From: JAYPWI01 sp964629575
Lineage (GTDB): Bacteria > Actinomycetota > Acidimicrobiia > Acidimicrobiales > Poriferisodalaceae
Reading direction: 5' to 3'
Assembly: GCA_964629575.1 (NCBI GenBank)
Contig: CAZVUM010000014.1
Span: 17,614 to 81,613, forward strand
Length of the DNA: 64,000 nucleotides
Under the pieces are notes generated by a model. That model saw only the letters and a list, made by a program, of their open reading frames with translations. It was not told the DNA's origin and did not search any database. Positions 59,666-64,000 of this stretch are shown piece after piece (within the stretch, counting starts at the first letter, position 1; each line of letters opens with the position of its first letter). Position numbers and translations under genes: made by a program.

Positions 59666-60883
59666 TCAGAAGAACGGGCTCACCACCGGGTCGGCGGGCT
59701 GGGCTGGCCGGCTCGCCGCGCGTCCTTCAAGCGCGCGCATCGCCCACATGCCGAGGATCGGCCCAGGCGCCAGCAGGAGGAACGCCCACCCCCACCCGTG
59801 GCCGTCTCGAACGACGGGTACAAGGAAGATCGTGAACACGGTGAGGACGAACCCGATTGCAAGCTGCAGGGTGAGCGCGGTCCCCACATAGCGCCTGTCG
59901 GTGACCTCGGTGACGATCGTCGAGAATTGGGCGCTGTCCGCCACCACCCAGAAACCCCAGACCAGACCGGCCCCGAGTACGACCGGCGTCGGCGCGTCGA
60001 CCAGAAAGCCGATAGCGACCGCCACGGTTCCGGACCACCTCATCGCGAGGCCGGCGGCCTCGTAGCGACTCCTTCTGTCGCTCACGAGCCCGGCGTAGAC
60101 GCATCCCGCGGCGCCGATGCCGATCACGCCGAAGGCAGCGAGGCTGGCGGTTCGGGCAGAAGTGTCGAGCGCGTCGCCGTAGAACGCGGCGATCCACGAC
60201 CACATCGCATACAGCTCCCACATGTGTCCGAAGTACCCGCTGCTGGCGAGCTGGAAGTCGCGGTTGGTCAAGATCTTGCGCACTTGGGTCCGGTCGAAGA
60301 CCGCACCCGCGGTCAGGTGGGGACCATCGGCACCGAGAACTTCGGCGATCGAGCCTCCGAGCAGAGTTGTTCCCGAAGCGATCAGGAGGGTGAGCTTCCA
60401 ATCGAGTCCGCCGAGCCCGTTGATGAGGTGCGGCAGAGCACTTCCGAGGGTGAGCGCCCCCACCATCACGCCGAGCGCGAACCCGCGCCCCTTCACAAAC
60501 CAGCTCGACATCGCTTTGAGAGCCGGCGGGTACACGGCGGCGAGGCAGGCACCGGTGACGAAGCGAAGCGCGACGGCAGACCCGAACCCGTCGGCGAGCA
60601 CCACGGCCGCATTCGCCACCGCGGCACCGACGGCGCCCAGAAAGACGAGCCGACGCGGCGGCACACGATCGGCCAGGTTGGTGAGAGAGGAGCAGACAGC
60701 GCCGACCACGAAGCCGAGCTGGACCACGATCGTGAGCCAGCTGGCCTCCGTGCGGGACAGGTCCCAGTCGACCCTGAGTTGGCCGAGGACCGCCGCTGTG
60801 GAGAACCACGTCGACATGGCGAGCACCATCGCCGTCGCGAGAACCGCGAGCTGGTGGCTCGCCTCGGCTGCGGGGTCAGCCAT
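59666..60883 (-). CDS. MFS transporter
   Basis: A 405-residue carrier with 12 predicted membrane helices. Early segments are MSTWFSTAAVLGQLRVDWDL and TNLADRVPPRRL (A-like motif after helix 2), typical of the nitrate/nitrite-porter-like and cyanate-permease-like branches, but the substrate is unknown. ATG at 60883 overlaps the preceding MFS gene by 8 bp with GAGGAG 10 nt upstream; the longer frame to 60982 overlaps it too deeply. The two MFS genes form one transcript. Confidence 0.86.
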   Translation of the reverse strand: MADPAAEASHQLAVLATAMVLAMSTWFSTAAVLGQLRVDWDLSRTEASWLTIVVQLGFVVGAVCSSLTNLADRVPPRRLVFLGAVGAAVANAAVVLADGFGSAVALRFVTGACLAAVYPPALKAMSSWFVKGRGFALGVMVGALTLGSALPHLINGLGGLDWKLTLLIASGTTLLGGSIAEVLGADGPHLTAGAVFDRTQVRKILTNRDFQLASSGYFGHMWELYAMWSWIAAFYGDALDTSARTASLAAFGVIGIGAAGCVYAGLVSDRRSRYEAAGLAMRWSGTVAVAIGFLVDAPTPVVLGAGLVWGFWVVADSAQFSTIVTEVTDRRYVGTALTLQLAIGFVLTVFTIFLVPVVRDGHGWGWAFLLLAPGPILGMWAMRALEGRAASRPAQPADPVVSPFF

Positions 60884-62099
60884 TCGAGGGGGACTCCTCG
60901 ATGCGGCCGAGCTCCTTGTTGCCCGTCGCGAGCACCGACGACACGAGCGCAAGGACCAACAGGGTGGCCCACGCCAAGTCATACCGACCGGTGAGCTCCT
61001 CGATGAGACCGGGGAACACGCCCCCGATGCTCAGCCCCGTCATGAAGCCGAACACCACCACGCCGCTTGCGCGCCCCGCAAGGGCTGTGGGCACACCTGT
61101 GATCACAGCGAGCATGGCAACGGAGTTCCAGGAGTTGAGCCCGAGCGAACCAACCGCCGCCATGACCCACAGCATTCCGCTTCCGATGGGGACTGCCAGG
61201 AGCATCAGACCAAGTGCGCAGGCAGCGAGCGCCGCCTGGATCGCGAGCGCCAGGGACGGCCGAACCTGCGACTCGCTGAGGCCGCCCCACAAGATCCGCG
61301 TGGCGATCGCCAGACCTCCGAGGAGGGCCGACACCATTCCAGCGGCGAAGTTGGACATGCCGAGTTGGTTCTCGGCAAAGAGCGGCAGGAAACGGCCAGT
61401 CCCGCCGACGACGGTCCCCATCAGGAGCGCGTAGATCGTCAGCAACCAGATGGCTCGTGGGAGCGCGCCGTCCTGCGCGCGGGTCTGCTCTGCGGTACTC
61501 CCGGTGTCGCGCGGTCCGTCTGGCCCGAGGAACACCAGGGCGATGACGGCTGTGGCCGCCGCGGCGATGGCGTAGACCACCAAGCCGGTTCGCCAGCTGG
61601 AGGCCGAGGCGATCGTTGGCAACGTCGCCCCGGCCAGAAAGCCGCCGAGCTGAACACCCGACTGCTTGATGCCGGTGAGGGTGCCGCGGTTTCCGGGCGG
61701 GACACGCTCAGCGATGAGCTTGTTGGTCGCCGGGTTGCACCACCCCTGACACAGGCCGGAGAAGGCGCACGACACGAAGAGGATCCAGGCGCTGTTGGCC
61801 GCCGCAGTGATGAACATGCCGATCGAGGCGATCACCATCACCAAGACGACCGACGGCTTCGGACCGATGAGGTCGGTGACCCGTCCGGACCTCGGGGCGA
61901 ACAGCGCACCGACCACCGTGTTCGCGGTCGCGACGGCACCGAAGAGCAGCGCGGTCATGCCCAGGTCGTCGGTGAGATCGTCGGCCACGATGGCGAGCGC
62001 AATCACCTGGAACGCGCCCATCGTCATCGTCATCACGAGCACGAATCCCAGGACGGCCGAGGTCAGACGACCCGAAGCCGATCCTGGGGGGCGAAGCAC
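60876..62099 (-). CDS. MFS transporter
   Basis: A 407-residue carrier with 12 predicted helices; GRVTDLIGPKPSVVL is the A-like motif after helix 2, and RGTLTGIKQSGVQLGGFLAG matches the conserved C-motif-like helix 5 region. Substrate unknown. GTG start at 62099 has TAGGGT 6 nt upstream (leaderless pattern). It diverges from the LLM gene at 62146 through 46 bp, so carrier pair and LLM/SDR pair may be co-regulated for one substrate. Confidence 0.86.
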   Translation of the reverse strand: MLRPPGSASGRLTSAVLGFVLVMTMTMGAFQVIALAIVADDLTDDLGMTALLFGAVATANTVVGALFAPRSGRVTDLIGPKPSVVLVMVIASIGMFITAAANSAWILFVSCAFSGLCQGWCNPATNKLIAERVPPGNRGTLTGIKQSGVQLGGFLAGATLPTIASASSWRTGLVVYAIAAAATAVIALVFLGPDGPRDTGSTAEQTRAQDGALPRAIWLLTIYALLMGTVVGGTGRFLPLFAENQLGMSNFAAGMVSALLGGLAIATRILWGGLSESQVRPSLALAIQAALAACALGLMLLAVPIGSGMLWVMAAVGSLGLNSWNSVAMLAVITGVPTALAGRASGVVVFGFMTGLSIGGVFPGLIEELTGRYDLAWATLLVLALVSSVLATGNKELGRIEESPSNG

Positions 62100-62145
62100 C
62101 CGCGCACCCTAGTGTGCTGGGCACTCGACTCGACCGGGAGGTCAC

Positions 62146-63204
62146 GTGAGGACGGAGACGCTTCTTCCCCTCGGAAAGCTCGATCCAGGGCTCCGCGAAC
62201 CCGAGACACCGCTCGATGTGCGCACGGTCGCCGCGGCAGCCGCCCAGGTGGAGGAACTCGGCTACGACGCCCTGGTGGTCGAAGAGACCAAGGACGACCC
62301 GTATCAGCTCCTCGCCCTCGCCTCGACCACGACGACCACCGTCGGGCTCGGAACGTCGGTCGCCATGGCCTTTCCCCGCTCGCCGACCATCACCGCGATG
62401 TCGGCCTGGACGCTGCAGAGGGCCTCGGGCGGGCGGGCGATTCTCGGCCTCGGTTCGCAGGTGCGAGGCCACATTCGGCGCCGATTCGGGATGGAATGGA
62501 CGGCGCCTGCACCACGGATGCGCGACTACATCCTGGCCATGCGTGCGGTCTGGCGGTGCTGGCAGGATCGGGTCCCGTTGGACCACGACGGCGACCACTA
62601 CAAGCTCGACCTCATGGTGCCGCTGTTCGACCCGGGCCCCATCGAGAACCCGGACATCCCGGTCCACGTCGCTGCGATCAACCCCAACATGTGCGCGGTG
62701 GCCGGCGAGGTCGCGGACGGAATCCGCCTGCACCCGGTGTGCTCGCCCAAGTACGTGGACGAGGTGATGCTCCCCGCCGTCGAGCGAGGCGCCGCCCGCT
62801 CCGACCGCGATCCCGAGGACGTCGACTGGTGCATGAAACCGCTGGTCGCAGCCGCCCCAGACGAGCAGACGCTCGAACGAGTTGCCGAGACCGTTCGGGC
62901 GAGGGTCGGGTTCTACTTGTCAACCCCTGCGTACCGGCCGGCGTTCGAGGTGCACGACTGGTTCGACCTGGCCGAAGAGGCGACGGTCTTCTCCCGGGAG
63001 CAGCGCTGGGAGGAGATCCCCGAGCTGGTGCACGACGAGATGCTCCACACGATTGCGACCGTGGGGACCTACGACGAGATCGGGGACAAGCTCGTCGACC
63101 GATACGGGCACGTGATCGACCGCATCGAGTTCAGCATTCCGGTGAACACGCCGGACGATGCGACTCAGCTCACACAGATTCTGCAGACGATTCAGAAAGG
63201 CTGA
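62146..63204 (+). CDS. LLM class F420-dependent oxidoreductase (TIGR03617-like)
   Basis: A 352-residue luciferase-like enzyme resembling the TIGR03617 actinobacterial F420-linked subgroup: YDALVVEETKDDPYQLLALA, LGTSVAMAFPRSPTITAM, GLGSQVRGHIRRRFGMEW and HVAAINPNMCAVAGEVADG are visible. It probably oxidises or reduces a lipid or xenobiotic with F420. GTG start at 62146 with GGGAGG 4 nt upstream. The SDR gene follows after 2 bp, so the two form an operon. Confidence 0.88.
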   Translation: MRTETLLPLGKLDPGLREPETPLDVRTVAAAAAQVEELGYDALVVEETKDDPYQLLALASTTTTTVGLGTSVAMAFPRSPTITAMSAWTLQRASGGRAILGLGSQVRGHIRRRFGMEWTAPAPRMRDYILAMRAVWRCWQDRVPLDHDGDHYKLDLMVPLFDPGPIENPDIPVHVAAINPNMCAVAGEVADGIRLHPVCSPKYVDEVMLPAVERGAARSDRDPEDVDWCMKPLVAAAPDEQTLERVAETVRARVGFYLSTPAYRPAFEVHDWFDLAEEATVFSREQRWEEIPELVHDEMLHTIATVGTYDEIGDKLVDRYGHVIDRIEFSIPVNTPDDATQLTQILQTIQKG

Positions 63205-63206
63205 CC

Positions 63207-63950
63207 ATGGGAATTCTCGACTCGAAGGTGGCGATCATCACTGGCGGGGCGCGGGGACAAGGGGCCGTCGAAGGCCGGCTGTTCGCCGACGCCGGCGCCA
63301 CCGTCGTCCTGACCGATGTCCTCGACGAGGCAGGTGAGCAGACCGCAGGGGAGCTCGGCTGCGACTACCTCCACCACGATGTCGCGAGCGAAGGGGACTG
63401 GGACCGCGTGGTCGCCGATGTGGTCGAACGCCACGGTCGCATCGACGTTCTGGTCAACAACGCCGGCATCTTCGAGAACACCTCGATGATGGCGACGTCC
63501 GTGGATGCCTTCCGTCGCATGATGGACATCAACGCGCTGGGCGTGTTTCTCGGCATGCAGAAGGTGGGCGCCGCAATGGCCGAGCAGGGCGCGGGGTCCA
63601 TCGTGAACATCAGCTCGGTCGCCGGATTGATGGGGACCCCCACCTCGTTCGCATACGGCGCCTCCAAGTGGGCGGTGCGCGGTATGACCAAGTCCGCGGC
63701 GAAGGACCTCGGACGCCGAGGGGTTCGGATCAACTCGGTGCATCCGGGGTGGATCGACACCGACATGTTGGCCCAGGTCCACGACTTCCACGACGAGAGC
63801 GACCGCACCTCGCGCATGCTGCGCACGCTCCCGCTCGGCCGGGTCGCCGAACCCGACGAGGTCGGCAAGGTGGTGCTGTTCCTCGCTTCCGACGAGTCGA
63901 GCTACTGCACAGGCCAGGAGTTCACCGTCGACGGTGGCATGTACGGCTGA
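63207..63950 (+). CDS. SDR family oxidoreductase (hydroxysteroid-dehydrogenase-like)
   Basis: A 247-residue classical SDR. The cofactor loop is TGGARGQGA, the variant found in 3-alpha/20-beta-hydroxysteroid dehydrogenases, with VLTDVLDE suggesting NAD(H); NNAG and the catalytic YGASK are intact, and VNISSVAGLMGTPTSFAYG is typical. ATG at 63207, 2 bp after the LLM gene. A long open frame reaching back to 60222 is a high-GC shadow. Substrate may be a steroid-like or other alcohol; unproven. Confidence 0.9.
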   Translation: MGILDSKVAIITGGARGQGAVEGRLFADAGATVVLTDVLDEAGEQTAGELGCDYLHHDVASEGDWDRVVADVVERHGRIDVLVNNAGIFENTSMMATSVDAFRRMMDINALGVFLGMQKVGAAMAEQGAGSIVNISSVAGLMGTPTSFAYGASKWAVRGMTKSAAKDLGRRGVRINSVHPGWIDTDMLAQVHDFHDESDRTSRMLRTLPLGRVAEPDEVGKVVLFLASDESSYCTGQEFTVDGGMYG

Positions 63951-63980
63951 GTTGGTGTGAGTTGGTGCCTGGCACTTTGT

Positions 63981-63995
63981 GTTACGAATCGTAAC
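63981..63995. promoter_or_regulatory. 15-bp palindrome at the right edge
   Basis: GTTACGA-A-TCGTAAC, two perfect 7-bp arms around one base, follows the SDR gene. Just before it are two copies of TGAGTTGGTG and the small palindrome GTGCCTGGCAC followed by TTT (possible terminator). The 15-bp site looks like an operator for a gene beyond the window. Confidence 0.45.
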
Positions 63996-64000
63996 GTTAG

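Noticed and set aside
60222..63950. A 1242-codon open frame on the plus strand
   Set aside because: It runs antisense through both MFS genes and out of frame through the LLM gene; only its last 248 codons are the real SDR gene. High-GC shadow.
1..64000. CRISPR array, prophage, insertion sequence, rRNA or tRNA
   Set aside because: No regularly spaced repeats, transposase or integrase motifs, or RNA gene signatures were found by reading both strands.

Overview
The window looks like a contig from an F420-using, high-GC actinobacterium, most likely an uncultured member of class Acidimicrobiia. Reasons: GC-rich coding with many GTG starts; four luciferase-like (LLM) flavin/F420 oxidoreductases plus a PPOX-type F420-linked protein; a secreted subtilase ending in GYWLV..DGGVF.FGDA repeats of the kind common in Acidimicrobiia; ergothioneine genes egtB-egtD; and many start codons with a TANNNT box only 6-8 nt upstream, the mark of leaderless transcripts. 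Two runs of exactly 100 N (5548-5647, 36052-36151) show that it is a scaffold, probably from a metagenome. No rRNA, tRNA, CRISPR array, transposase or phage gene was seen.

Layout. 1-13.6 kb: c-di-GMP signalling protein, SDR/LLM pair, TetR regulator, RhtA-like exporter, Fe-type superoxide dismutase, rhomboid protease, membrane-anchored zincin, flavoprotein disulfide-reductase homologue, M18 aminopeptidase. 13.6-19.6 kb: histidine phosphatase, secreted subtilase, ammonium transporter with a GlnR-type box, and two overlapping TetR genes preceded by two perfect inverted repeats. 20-31 kb: metB-cbs, ferritin-like protein behind a 12-bp palindrome, lipoprotein, fused indolepyruvate ferredoxin oxidoreductase, hotdog-like protein, LLM enzyme. 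31.3-38.7 kb: egtB-egtD, MFS carrier, a GrdB/PrdB-like reductase with an in-frame TGA, a gap-truncated Lrp regulator, EamA exporter, SDR, PPOX protein. 38.9-44.2 kb: a giant SARP-kinase-nSTAND-WD40 fusion frameshifted by a 68-bp tandem duplication. 45.2-56.9 kb: a catabolic cluster (IclR, three-subunit molybdenum hydroxylase, NicX/M29-like metalloenzyme, Rieske oxygenase, amidohydrolase, PhyH-type dioxygenase, and divergently an SDR and an NtaA/DszA-type monooxygenase). 56.9-64 kb: adenylate cyclase, DEAD-box helicase, two MFS carriers, LLM enzyme, SDR.

Two results matter most. First, two apparently separate ORFs at 34796-35476 and 35495-35941 lie in the same frame and are separated by one TGA that falls exactly at the redox position of the GrdB/PrdB-like family, giving U-P-L-C; a perfect 6-bp stem with a 5-nt loop lies 11 nt after the TGA, where a bacterial SECIS belongs. 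I read this as one selenoprotein gene. Second, the 45.2-54.4 kb operon, mostly with ATGA/GTGA overlaps, has the enzyme set expected for oxidative degradation of an N-heteroaromatic or related compound, but its substrate cannot be named from sequence.
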